From positions 186,001 to 250,000 of the forward strand of contig CAVPJV010000001.1 in NCBI GenBank assembly GCA_963705515.1: DNA of 64,000 bases, read 5' to 3'. Every line of letters begins with the position of its first letter. Within the stretch, counting starts at the first letter, position 1. Below are positions 32,169 through 40,054 of the stretch, piece by piece. The notes below the pieces were generated by a model. The model saw only the letters and a program-made list of their open reading frames with translations. It was not told where the DNA came from and ran no database searches. Both the position numbers and the translations under genes were made by a program. This DNA comes from Gaiellasilicea sp963705515. GTDB taxonomy: Bacteria > Actinomycetota > Thermoleophilia > Gaiellales > Gaiellaceae.

Positions 32169-33461
32169 TGGAACCTCTGGATCGCGCGCCACACGGCCTC
32201 GGCCCCGAACTCGAGCGCGTCGACCGGGATCCGCTCGTCTGCCGCGTGGATCAGCTTCTCGAACTTGAACTCCTCCGGCAGCCGCATCGGCAGGAAGCCG
32301 TAGGTCTGCACGCCGACCCGGGAGAAGAAGCGGCCGTCGGTGACGCCGATCTGGAGCAGCGGCACGGGGATCCCTTCCGGATCGAGCTCGCGGATCACTC
32401 CCGCCAACGTGTCGAAGAGGCCGAGGTCGGGCGCCGCCGGCCCGGGATCGTGGCGGACGAGCTCGAGCTCGACGTCGGCGCCGACGAGCGCCTTCACCTC
32501 CGCGATCAGCTCGTCGGGGCCGAAGCCGGGCAGCGCGCGCCCGTCCAGCTCGACCTCGATCGAGCTCGGGACGACGTTGATCTTCGCGCCGCCGCGGACG
32601 ATGGTGGCGTTGACGGTGTTGCGGAACATTGGCTCGAGCACCGAGCCGCGCTCGCCGAGCAGGCGCAGAGCGGTGTCCGTGAAGCGCGGCTTCAGCAGCG
32701 ACCGCAGCACGAGCGCCTCCTTGCGCGGCAGCTCCGCGGCGAGCCGCTCGACGAACTCTCGAACGACGGGCGTCACGTGCACGGGCAGCCGCTTCCGGTC
32801 GAGGTCGGAGAGGAGCCGGCCGAGCCGCGCGACTGTGCCGCCGCGGTTGACCATGGCGCCGTGGCCCCCCGGCCCGCGCACGGTCGCCTTCAGCCAGCAG
32901 ATCTGCTTCTCGGCCACCTGGATCGGATAGAAGCGCTTGCCGCCGAGCTCGAGCGACGCCCCGCCGAACTCGCCGAGCGCGTACCGCATGCCCTCGAACA
33001 GCTCCCGGTGCTCTTCGGCCAGGAAGCGCGCGCCGAGGTCGCCGCCCGCCTCCTCGTCGGACAGGACGACGAGGACGAGGTCGCCCGGCAATGAGACGTT
33101 CTCGCGCTTGGCGCGCAGGAAGGCGTGGACGAGCATCGCGACGCCGCCCTTCATGTCGAGCGCGCCGCGGCCCCAGACGTACCCGTCCTCGAGCCGAGCC
33201 TCGAACGGCGGCAGCGTCCAGTCCTGTCCCGCGGTCGTGACGACGTCAACGTGGCCCTGGAGCAGCAGCGGCGGCGCATCACCCCCGGGGAGCCGGCTGA
33301 CGAGGTTGGGCCGCGCAGGATCCTTCGCGTAGATCGTCGTCTCGCAGCCGGCCTCCTCCAGCTGCGCGCGGACGAACTCGATGCACGGCGGTCTCGTTCC
33401 CGGGCGGGTTCGTCGTGTCGAAGCGGATCAGCTCCTGCAGGAGCTCGGTGACCGTCAGCAC
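32165..33461 (-). CDS. M20 family metallopeptidase (frameshifted)
   Basis: The N-terminus (GTG 33461) reads LTVTELLQELIRFDTTNPPGNETA, then the frame breaks near 33388. One base further on it continues CIEFVRAQLEEAGCET..., LLQGHVDVV (metal His/Asp), WGRGALDMKGG (bridging Asp) and DEEAGGDLGARF (catalytic Glu). The dimerisation domain and final metal His region follow in the same frame. The length is 3n+1, giving 431 aa after removal of one base, which is typical for M20 ArgE/DapE-like hydrolases. Without correction, ATG 33154 would give a truncated protein lacking the first metal ligands. Confidence 0.85.
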
Positions 33462-34621
33462 AGCTCGTCGAGCGCCGTCAGCAGCCGGTCGACTTCCTCG
33501 GGCGTGTTGTAGTGCACGAAACCCGCCCGCACGGCGCCGGTTCCCTCGAGCCCGAGCAGCTTCATGATCTCGATCGCGTAGTAGTCGCCGTGCCAGACCG
33601 CGATCTCGCGCGCCGCCAGCTCGGTCGCGACCTGCTCGGACGAGCGGCCGGGCAGGTTGAACGCGAACGTCGGCACGCGTCCGTCCATCGTCGGGAGCCC
33701 GTACAGGTCGACCGCGTCGGGGACGCCGTCGAGGAAGCGCTGACCCAGCATCGTCTCGTGGCCGACGATCGCGTCCCAGCCCAGCGACTCGACGTACTCG
33801 ACGGCGGCGAGGAAGCCGGCGAGCAGCTCGTGCTGCTGCGTGCCGTGCTGGAAGCGGTTCCCGACCGGATAGTTGTCCGAGGGGCGCACCTTGTACGGCT
33901 GCAGGCTCTCGAGGAGCTCCCGCTTGCCGAACGCGAGCCCCATGTGCGGGCCGAAGAACTTGTACGGCGAGCAGATGAGCACGTCGACGTCCCAGCCGGT
34001 GACGTTGATCCGCCCGTGTGGGCCGTAGTGGACGGCGTCCGCCCAGGCGAGCGCGCCGGCGCCGTGCGCCAGCTCGACGATCCGCGCCACGTCCGGCGTC
34101 GTCCCGACCGCGTTCGACGCGATCGGGAACGCGACGACGCGGGTCCGCTCGGAAAGCTGGGCCTCGAGGTCGTCGAGGTCGAGTGAGAGATCGTCGTTGA
34201 CGCCCGCGAAGCGGACGACGACGCCGAGATCCTCCTCGAGCGCCAGCCACGGCGCCACGTTCGCGTCGTGGTCGAGCCGCGTGCAGACGATCTCGTCACC
34301 GCGCTCGAGCTGCCGGCCGAGCGCGCGCGTCAGCAGGAAGTTGAGCGAGGTCATGCTCTGCCCGAACGCGACCTCGTCCGGATGGCAGGAGAGGAAGCGG
34401 CCGGCGGCGGCGCGGGCGCGCTCGATCAGCTCGACGGTGCGGACGCTCGTCTCGTACGGCGCGCCGATGTTCGCGTTGTCCTCGCGCAGGTAGCGGGCGA
34501 TGGCGTCGATCACCTCGTCCGGGCACTGCGTCCCGCCGGGGCCGTCGAAGAACGCGAGCCTGCGGTCGAGCGCGGTGAAGCGCGCGCGGACGGCTCGGAC
34601 ATCCAGCAGGGTCGTGCTCAT
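33455..34621 (-). CDS. Class V aminotransferase (cysteine-desulfurase-like)
   Basis: A 388-aa PLP enzyme. It has the N-terminal phrase AFFDGPGGTQCPDEVIDAIARYL, the cofactor-phosphate and ring contacts around FGQSMTSLNFLL, ASNAVGTTPDV and WADAVHYGPHG, and the Schiff-base lysine in CSPYKFFGPHMG. It belongs to the CsdA/isopenicillin-epimerase-like branch and lacks an obvious active-site cysteine loop near the C-terminus typical of IscS. The family name in databases is often cysteine desulfurase-like (TIGR01976-type), with function unproven. The ATG overlaps the OsmC stop; the stop overlaps the M20 start by 7 bp. Confidence 0.87.
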   Translation of the reverse strand: MSTTLLDVRAVRARFTALDRRLAFFDGPGGTQCPDEVIDAIARYLREDNANIGAPYETSVRTVELIERARAAAGRFLSCHPDEVAFGQSMTSLNFLLTRALGRQLERGDEIVCTRLDHDANVAPWLALEEDLGVVVRFAGVNDDLSLDLDDLEAQLSERTRVVAFPIASNAVGTTPDVARIVELAHGAGALAWADAVHYGPHGRINVTGWDVDVLICSPYKFFGPHMGLAFGKRELLESLQPYKVRPSDNYPVGNRFQHGTQQHELLAGFLAAVEYVESLGWDAIVGHETMLGQRFLDGVPDAVDLYGLPTMDGRVPTFAFNLPGRSSEQVATELAAREIAVWHGDYYAIEIMKLLGLEGTGAVRAGFVHYNTPEEVDRLLTALDELC

Positions 34622-35037
34622 GCCACTTCCTCTCCGTTGACGGTCCAGCGATAGCGGGGCTTCGCGGTCAGCGACGCGCCGACGAAGCAGTCGCGCTCCG
34701 CCTTCGAGAGCAGCTCGCGCACGTTCGCGGGCTGCGGCTCGAGCGTGACGTCGGCGTCGACCTTGACCCGCACGAAGGCGTAGCGGCCGTCGGTCGTCCG
34801 CTGGGTCACCTCGCCACGCGCTTGGGCGGTGCCGCCGCTCTCGATCCCCACCCGACGCGCGTGGTGGTCGAGGCTCGTCAGCGTGCAGCGCGCCAGTCCG
34901 GCGAGCACGAGGTGCTCCGGCGACCAGGCCTCTTCGTTCGGAAGCGGCGAGCCGCCCTCGCTGCTCGTCGCCGCCCCGCCGCGGTCGACCGACACGTCGT
35001 AGGAGAAGGTTTTCGCCGGCGCGGCCACGGATCGCAA
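34618..35037 (-). CDS. OsmC family protein (peroxiredoxin-like)
   Basis: A 139-aa protein with the two OsmC cysteines in GLARCTLTSLDHHA (about residue 50) and KAERDCFVGASL (about 115), which form the peroxidatic pair in Ohr/OsmC. SPEHLVLAGLA is also typical. It detoxifies organic hydroperoxides in characterised members. It is the first gene of the six-gene minus operon, starting 15 bp from the divergent dehydrogenase-like gene. Confidence 0.9.
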   Translation of the reverse strand: MRSVAAPAKTFSYDVSVDRGGAATSSEGGSPLPNEEAWSPEHLVLAGLARCTLTSLDHHARRVGIESGGTAQARGEVTQRTTDGRYAFVRVKVDADVTLEPQPANVRELLSKAERDCFVGASLTAKPRYRWTVNGEEVA

Positions 35038-35051
35038 CCTACACTCGCGCC

Positions 35052-36068
35052 ATGGCGCTCGCGATCCTCGGCGTCACCGGCTTCACGGGCCGGCTCGTGC
35101 TCGACGAGGCACGGCGGGCCGGGCTTGACGTGCGCCTCGTCGGCCGGCGGCGTGAGGCGCTGGACGAGCTCGCCGCGTCCGGCGAGGAGGTGCGCGTTGC
35201 AGACGCCCGCAAGTCCGACGAGATCACTGCAGCGTGCGACGGCTGCGACGTCGTCCTCTCGTGTGCCGGCCCGTTCCTGGAGATCGGGATGGGGCCGGTT
35301 CTCGGCGCGATCGCGGTCGGCGCTCACTATCTCGACACGAGCGGCGAGCAGGCGTGGGTGAGGCACTTGCACGAGCGCGTCGAGAGCGCCGACCGGGTGC
35401 TCGTGCCGGCCTTCGGGTTCGACTACGTCCCGGGCGACATCGCGGCGCGGCTGGCGGCCGAGCAGGTCGAAGGGCCGCTCGATGAGATCGTCGTCGCCTA
35501 TTCGGTCAAGGGCGTCGGCACGAGCCGCGGGACGCGGCGGACGATCGGCCATGTGATCGGGCAGAAGCAGGTCGCCTGGGAGGACGGCCGGCTCGTTCCG
35601 TCCGGGTTCGGCGAGACGACGCGCCGCGTGCGCTTTCCGTTCGGCGAGCGAACGGTCGTCGAGTGGGGCGGGACGGAGCCGATCACCGTGCCGCGCCACA
35701 CGGACGTCCGCAACGTCCGCTCGTACCTCCGGGCGCCGGCTGCTGCCGGCTGGGTGGGAAGCCTTGGGAGGCTGGCGGCGCCCTTCGTGCGCGCCGCGTC
35801 CCGCTTCGGCCCGGCGGGACCCTCCCCGGAGTCCCGGCGCAAGAGCAGGTTCGCCGTCGTCGCCGAGGCGCGGGGGCCCGCAGGCGAAGGGCGCGCCGTC
35901 GTCGAGGGAAGCGACGTCTACGGCCTGACGGCGGCACTGCTCGTCCGCGGCGCCCAGATGCTGATCGCCGGGGAAGCACGGGGCTCCGGCGTGCTCGCTC
36001 CGGCCGAGGCGTTCGACGCGCGCACGCTCGCGGGCAGGCTCGAGCCGTTCCTCACGATCGCTGCCTGA
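35052..36068 (+). CDS. Saccharopine dehydrogenase-like NAD(P)-binding protein
   Basis: A 338-aa protein with the Rossmann motif AILGVTGFTGRLVLDEARRAG. The second phrase VVLSCAGPFLEIGMGPVLGAIAVGAHYLDTSGEQ is characteristic of trans-acting enoyl reductase / saccharopine-reductase-like oxidoreductases, and APFGFDYVP-like AFGFDYVPGDIA follows. Mycobacterial relatives act in lipid (phthiocerol/glycolipid) synthesis, but this one has no such context. It is divergent from OsmC with 14 bp between starts. Confidence 0.82.
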   Translation: MALAILGVTGFTGRLVLDEARRAGLDVRLVGRRREALDELAASGEEVRVADARKSDEITAACDGCDVVLSCAGPFLEIGMGPVLGAIAVGAHYLDTSGEQAWVRHLHERVESADRVLVPAFGFDYVPGDIAARLAAEQVEGPLDEIVVAYSVKGVGTSRGTRRTIGHVIGQKQVAWEDGRLVPSGFGETTRRVRFPFGERTVVEWGGTEPITVPRHTDVRNVRSYLRAPAAAGWVGSLGRLAAPFVRAASRFGPAGPSPESRRKSRFAVVAEARGPAGEGRAVVEGSDVYGLTAALLVRGAQMLIAGEARGSGVLAPAEAFDARTLAGRLEPFLTIAA

Positions 36069-36100
36069 TGTCGTCCGGTCAGGCGCATACGGTGCGGGCA

Positions 36101-36289
36101 ATGCAACGGCTCCGAACCTTGAGCGAGGCCGAGTGCTATGCCCGGTGCTACGGGTGGCGGAGTGAGGACGGCGTGCGGCTGATCAGGGCCGAGCCTCGCC
36201 GACCGCGCTACGAGACCCCCGTGTCGGGCGAGCTGCTCCGCGCCCTGTTCGAAGACAAGCTCGACGCCAGAGAACCTGAAGCCGCCTAG
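36101..36289 (+). CDS. Small conserved hypothetical protein
   Basis: A 62-aa protein, MQRLRTLSEAECYARCYGWRS..., acidic at the C-terminus, with two cysteines in a C-Y-A-R-C motif. In-frame ATG 36068 overlapping the previous stop region is an alternative start giving 73 aa. I do not recognise a named family. It precedes a Mug-type glycosylase, and its 3' end overlaps the probable start of that gene, so it may be co-expressed. Confidence 0.6.
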   Translation: MQRLRTLSEAECYARCYGWRSEDGVRLIRAEPRRPRYETPVSGELLRALFEDKLDAREPEAA

Positions 36290-36824
36290 CTCGGACGTCC
36301 CCGACGTCCTGGCGCCCGGCCTGACGGCGATCTTCTGCGGGATCAACCCGGGTCGCGTCTCTGCCGCCGCGAACGCCCACTTCGCCAACCCGCGCAACGA
36401 CTTCTGGCGCCTGCTGCACGCGGCAGGCTTCACGCCGCGTCTCTACGAGCCCGGCGAGCAGTTCGAGCTGCTCCCGCTCGGCATCGGCGTCACCAACGCC
36501 GCCTATCGCACCACGCCGGGCTCCGGCGACCTGCGCAAGGCCGACTTCGCCGGCTCGGCCGAGCGGCTCGAGCGGATCGCGCTCGAGCTCGCGCCGCGTG
36601 CGATCGGCTTCGTCGGCAAGGAGGCGTATCGCGGCGCCTTCGGCGAGCGGCCGGAGCTCGGGCTGCAAGAGCGCCGCCTCGGCGAGACGGCGCTCTTCGT
36701 GCTCCCGTCGACGTCGCCGGCCAACGCAGCGGTGCCGTGGGCCGAGCGGCTGCGCTGGTTTCAGGCCTTCTTCGACGCGCTCTCGACGAAGGGAGCAAGG
36801 ACGACGTCCCAGCCGCGGTCATAG
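36276..36824 (+). CDS. Mug-type G/U(T) mismatch-specific DNA glycosylase
   Basis: About 182 aa in the UDG superfamily. Motif A is IFCGINPGRVSAAANAHFANPRNDFWRLLHAAGF (Asn of G-I-N-P-G is the catalytic residue in Mug), followed by LGIGVTNAAYR and IGFVGKEAYRGAF. The C-terminal motif is LFVLPSTSPANAA (cf. N-P-S-G-L in E. coli Mug, S-T-S-P-A-N in actinobacterial relatives). There is no in-frame ATG, GTG or TTG between the upstream region and motif A; CTG 36276 is the best candidate start. It excises uracil or thymine opposite guanine. It overlaps the convergent SRPBCC gene by 64 bp. Confidence 0.85.
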   Translation: MKPPSSDVPDVLAPGLTAIFCGINPGRVSAAANAHFANPRNDFWRLLHAAGFTPRLYEPGEQFELLPLGIGVTNAAYRTTPGSGDLRKADFAGSAERLERIALELAPRAIGFVGKEAYRGAFGERPELGLQERRLGETALFVLPSTSPANAAVPWAERLRWFQAFFDALSTKGARTTSQPRS

Positions 36825-37213
36825 TTGCCTCGACCGCTCGAGTCGATCGCCCGCTCCCAGCCGCGGTGCTCGAGCTCGACACGCGTGCCGGGCCCCTCGG
36901 GCGTGAAGCGAACCTCGATCTCGGTGCCCGGCAGTCCGCCGCACTTGACGATGAGCCACTCCAGGACCAGCCGGTGGGGCGGCTCCCAGGCAGTGATCCG
37001 GCCCCAGGGGGTCGTGCCCTCGTCGGTGACCTCGTAGAGGGTGCCGCCGACCCGCGGCTCGAACACGACCTCCTTGACCTTGTCGCCGCCATACGAGTGC
37101 GACTCCTTCGGCCACCACGACGAGACGCGCGTCGTGAAGAGCTCGAAGGCCTCCGCCGGTACGAAGTCGACGAGCACGGTCTTGCGGATGGCTTCGGTGG
37201 TTACGGTGCTCAT
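36761..37213 (-). CDS. SRPBCC / AHSA1-like protein
   Basis: A 150-aa START-like (AHSA1) domain: MSTVTTEAIRKTVLVDFVPAEAFELFTTRVSSWWP, GGTLYEVTDEGTTPWGRITAWEPPHRLVLEW and TRVELEHRGWE. Such proteins are regularly encoded with ArsR-type repressors, as here (ATGA overlap with the upstream arsR-like gene). They bind hydrophobic ligands; no ligand can be inferred. It is co-regulated with the repressor from the promoter at 37527-37556. Confidence 0.9.
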   Translation of the reverse strand: MSTVTTEAIRKTVLVDFVPAEAFELFTTRVSSWWPKESHSYGGDKVKEVVFEPRVGGTLYEVTDEGTTPWGRITAWEPPHRLVLEWLIVKCGGLPGTEIEVRFTPEGPGTRVELEHRGWERAIDSSGRGNYDRGWDVVLAPFVESASKKA

Positions 37214-37518
37214 CCTGTCTCCTTTCGAGCCTCGGCGGCAAAGCGCTCGAGCGCGTCGCCCCAGAAGCGGTCGAAGTACGCGCGGAGCTCGTCCAGGCCA
37301 CGGGGGTCGATGCGGTAGAGCCGCCTCGTCCCGTCCCGGGTGTCGCTGACGAGCCCTGCCTCCTTGAGAACCCGGAGGTGCTGGGAGACGGCGGGCCGGC
37401 TGACCGGCAACCCCTCGGCCAGCTCGCCGACCGAGCGCGGTCCGCCGCGCAGCCCCTCGAAGATCGACCGCCGCGTCGGGTCGCCGAGCGCCTCCCAGAC
37501 TGTTCCGTTAGTGTTCAC
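37210..37518 (-). CDS. ArsR-family transcriptional regulator
   Basis: A 102-aa winged-helix protein: WEALGDPTRRSIFEGLRGGPRSVGELAEGLPVSRPAVSQHLRVLKEAGLVSDTRDGTRRLYRI. It has no metal-binding ELCVCDL motif, so it belongs to the metal-independent ArsR group that partners with SRPBCC proteins. A perfect inverted repeat overlapping its -10 box (37522-37542) is the obvious autoregulatory operator. Confidence 0.92.
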   Translation of the reverse strand: MNTNGTVWEALGDPTRRSIFEGLRGGPRSVGELAEGLPVSRPAVSQHLRVLKEAGLVSDTRDGTRRLYRIDPRGLDELRAYFDRFWGDALERFAAEARKETG

Positions 37519-37521
37519 TTA

Positions 37522-37542
37522 CCGTAAGCATAGCACTTACGG
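37522..37542. promoter_or_regulatory. Candidate ArsR operator
   Basis: A perfect inverted repeat CCGTAAG-N7-CTTACGG in the promoter of the arsR-SRPBCC operon. One arm covers the -10 hexamer, so binding would block RNA polymerase. A further half-site CTTAC lies next to it. Confidence 0.65.
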
Positions 37543-37556
37543 ATACTGGATGTCAA
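37527..37556 (-). promoter_or_regulatory. Promoter of the arsR-SRPBCC operon
   Basis: On the minus strand: TTGACA (complement of 37551-37556), 18-bp spacer, TATGCT (complement of 37527-37532), 8 bp upstream of the arsR start. The tight spacing suggests a short or absent 5' leader. The -35 region reaches into the 3' end of nadE. Confidence 0.65.
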
Positions 37557-39259
37557 CCGCTCCAGCGGTTCGTGATCGGCGTCCGCCGGTCGCGGCCGAA
37601 CGCCTTCGGCCGCAGCTTCACGCCGGGCGGCGCCTGCCGCCGCTTGTACTCGGCGCGGTCGATCAGGGCCAGCGCCCGCTCGACCGTCTGCGGGTCGTGT
37701 CCCTCGGCCAGCAGCTCCTCGCGCGAACGGTCAAGCTCGACGTACGCCTCGAGCACGCGGTCGAGCTCGTCGTAGGGCGGCAGCGAGTCCTCGTCCTGCT
37801 GGTCGGCGCGCAGCTCCGCCGACGGCGGCCGCTCGATGATCGAGACCGGGATCAGCTCTCGGCCGGCCCGCTCGTTCAGGTACCGCGCCAGCCGGAAGAC
37901 GTCGGTCTTGTAGACGTCCTTGATCAGCGCGAAGCCGCCGGCGAGGTCGCCGTAGAGCGTCGAGTAGCCGACCGAGAGCTCCGACTTGTTCCCGGTCGCG
38001 AGCACGAGCCAGCCGTGCTCGTTCGAGAGCGACATCAAGGTCATCCCGCGCACCCGGGCCTGCAGGTTCTCCGCGGCGAGCCCCGTGGTGCCCACGCCGG
38101 CGCGGTGGAAGGAGGCGACCATCTCCTCGATCGGGAGCTCGCGGAAGTCGCAGCCGAGGTTGGCCGCCAGGCGCTGCGCGTCCGTCTGCGTGCCCTCGGA
38201 GGAGTACCGCGACGGCATCGAGATGCAGTGGACACGCTCCGGCCCGAGCGCGTCGACGGCGAGCGTGGCGACGAGCGCCGAGTCGATCCCGCCCGAGAGC
38301 CCGAGCACGATGTCGCCGAAGCCGTTCTTGGCGACATAGTCCCGCAGCGCCAGCACGAGCGCCTTCCGCATCTGCTCGAGCTCGGTGTCGAACTCGCAAA
38401 TGGCGCTCGTACGCGGAGAACTTTGTGTCTGATAGACACTAGCCCCGAGCTCGACCACCTCCGGCTCGCGCTCGTCCTCGCGCTCGCGCGCCAGGGCGCG
38501 GCGCCGGACGTCACGGAGCCGCCTCCCGATCGCCTCGCTCGGGTCGAGGTCGACGACGAGCAGCGCCTCCTCGAAGCCGGGCGCGCGTGCGAGGACCTCC
38601 CCCTCGTCGTCGAGCACGACCGAGTGCCCGTCGAAGACCAGCTCGTCTTGCCCGCCGACGAGGTTGCAGAAGGCGAGATAGGCCGAGTTGTCGCGCGCCC
38701 GCGTGACCAGCATCTCCTCGCGGTCCTCCGCCTTGCCGACGAAGTAGGGGGAGGCGGAGAGGTTGACGATCAACTCGGCGCCGGCGAGCGCGAGATCGGT
38801 GGCGGGCGGTCCCGGCTGCCAGATGTCCTCGCAGATCGTCGGCCCGACGAGGATCTCGCCGTGCCGGAGCAGGATCAGCTCCCGGCCCGAGGCGAAGTAG
38901 CGCTCCTCGTCGAAGACGCCGTAGTTGGGGAGAAAGCGCTTGCGGTAGAGCGCCTTCAACTCGCCGTTCGAGCACACGGCGCACGCGTTGAAGAGGTCCC
39001 GGTCGAACCACGGCGTCCCGACGAGCGCGGTCAGGCCCTTCGTCTCGGCTGCGATCGCGCGCAGCGAGTCCTCCGCCGCGCGGACGAACGCCGGCCGCAG
39101 GAGCAGGTCCTCGGGCGGGTAGCCGGTGACGGCGAGCTCGGGCAGGAGCACGATGTCTGCGCTCGCCTCCCGCGCGTCGGTGAGAGCGGCGAGAATGCGC
39201 TCGCGGTTGCCGTCCAGGTCACCGACGATGGCGTTGATCTGGGCGAGGGCAAGCCGCAT
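37553..39259 (-). CDS. nadE: Glutamine-dependent NAD+ synthetase
   Basis: A 568-aa two-domain enzyme. The N-terminal nitrilase-type glutaminase has Glu41 in LLPELAVTGYPP, a catalytic Lys in YRKRFLPNYGVFDE and nucleophilic Cys in GPTICEDIW. The C-terminal synthetase has the PP-loop VLGLSGGIDSALVATLA and the NAD-site region SLSNEHGWLVLATGNKSELSVGY. It makes NAD from deamido-NAD with glutamine as nitrogen donor. The linker near residue 275 contains SVYQTQSS, encoded by a REP-like palindrome also found in the double ABC ATPase gene. Confidence 0.96.
   Translation of the reverse strand: MRLALAQINAIVGDLDGNRERILAALTDAREASADIVLLPELAVTGYPPEDLLLRPAFVRAAEDSLRAIAAETKGLTALVGTPWFDRDLFNACAVCSNGELKALYRKRFLPNYGVFDEERYFASGRELILLRHGEILVGPTICEDIWQPGPPATDLALAGAELIVNLSASPYFVGKAEDREEMLVTRARDNSAYLAFCNLVGGQDELVFDGHSVVLDDEGEVLARAPGFEEALLVVDLDPSEAIGRRLRDVRRRALAREREDEREPEVVELGASVYQTQSSPRTSAICEFDTELEQMRKALVLALRDYVAKNGFGDIVLGLSGGIDSALVATLAVDALGPERVHCISMPSRYSSEGTQTDAQRLAANLGCDFRELPIEEMVASFHRAGVGTTGLAAENLQARVRGMTLMSLSNEHGWLVLATGNKSELSVGYSTLYGDLAGGFALIKDVYKTDVFRLARYLNERAGRELIPVSIIERPPSAELRADQQDEDSLPPYDELDRVLEAYVELDRSREELLAEGHDPQTVERALALIDRAEYKRRQAPPGVKLRPKAFGRDRRTPITNRWSG
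38420..38443. repeat. REP-like palindrome, copy 3 (in nadE interdomain linker)
   Basis: Core GTGTCT-GAT-AGACAC (38425-38439). On the coding strand the block starts GCTAGTGTC and ends ACACAAAGT, matching copy 2 of the ABC ATPase linker (GCAAGTGTT...ACACAAAGT). The stem differences are largely compensated on the opposite arm. It is read as A-S-V-Y-Q-T-Q-S, the same frame and orientation as A-S-V-S-E-T-Q-S in the ATPase. Confidence 0.75.
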
Positions 39260-39277
39260 CGAGACGATTCTACCGGT

Positions 39278-39964
39278 TTGCGACTCTCAGGCGAAAACAC
39301 CCTCACGATCGAGCGTCGCTACCGCGGCCCGCTTCACTCCGGCAACGGCGGCTACACGGCGGGGCGGCTCGCCGCCTTCGTCGACGGGCCGGCGGAGGTG
39401 ACACTTCGGCTGCCGCCGCCGCTCGACCGCCCGCTGACGGTGACCGAGCAGGACGGTCGCGTCCTTCTCCTCGACGGCGAGGCGCTGGTCGCCGAGGCGC
39501 GCCCGGGCGCGCCCGACGTGGACGTGCCGGCCGCCGTCACATTCGCGGAGGCGGAGGAGGCGGCAAGCCACCACGTCCGCTTCGCCGGCGAGAACTTCTC
39601 CGAATGCTTCTCGTGCGGCGTCCGGCCGGACGACGGCCTCTGCATCAACCCCGGCGCCGTGGCGGGGCGCGATCTCCACGCGGCGCCGTGGGTCGCGCAC
39701 GACGTCTCGCCGGCAGTGATCTGGGCCGCGATCGACTGCTCCGGCGCGTACGCCGTCGGCGGGCCGGGCCGCGGCGAGGTCGTGCTCGGCCGCATTGCCG
39801 CGGAGATCTGCCGCCTGCCCGAGGAGGGCGAGCGCTGCGTCGTCGTCGCCTGGCCGCTCGGCGAGGACGGGCGCAAGCTCTACGCCGGCACCGCGCTCCT
39901 CGGTGCGGACGGCGAGCCGCTGGCGGTTGCCCGCCAGACCTGGATTCAGCCCCGAGATCCGTAG
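39278..39964 (+). CDS. Thioesterase/hot-dog-like conserved protein
   Basis: About 228 aa from TTG 39278, 18 bp from the divergent nadE start. There is no signal or membrane segment. GNGGYTAGRLAAFVDGPAEVTLRLPPPLDRPL resembles the N-terminus of acyl-CoA thioesterase-like (TesB-type double hot-dog) proteins. FSCGVRPDDGLCINPG and HDVSPAVIWAAIDCSGAYA fit a hot-dog family with an internal C-F-S-C-G motif. The activity is unproven; other names for such genes are PaaI-like or hypothetical. The start is chosen to retain the conserved beginning. Confidence 0.62.
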   Translation: MRLSGENTLTIERRYRGPLHSGNGGYTAGRLAAFVDGPAEVTLRLPPPLDRPLTVTEQDGRVLLLDGEALVAEARPGAPDVDVPAAVTFAEAEEAASHHVRFAGENFSECFSCGVRPDDGLCINPGAVAGRDLHAAPWVAHDVSPAVIWAAIDCSGAYAVGGPGRGEVVLGRIAAEICRLPEEGERCVVVAWPLGEDGRKLYAGTALLGADGEPLAVARQTWIQPRDP

Positions 39965-40054
39965 CCGACGGGGAGATCTGCGGCTTTATCCCGATCCCAC
40001 TGACGGCGGTGGTGGGGAGGTCCGGGTATCCCAACTTCTCGGAAAGGAGATGCC

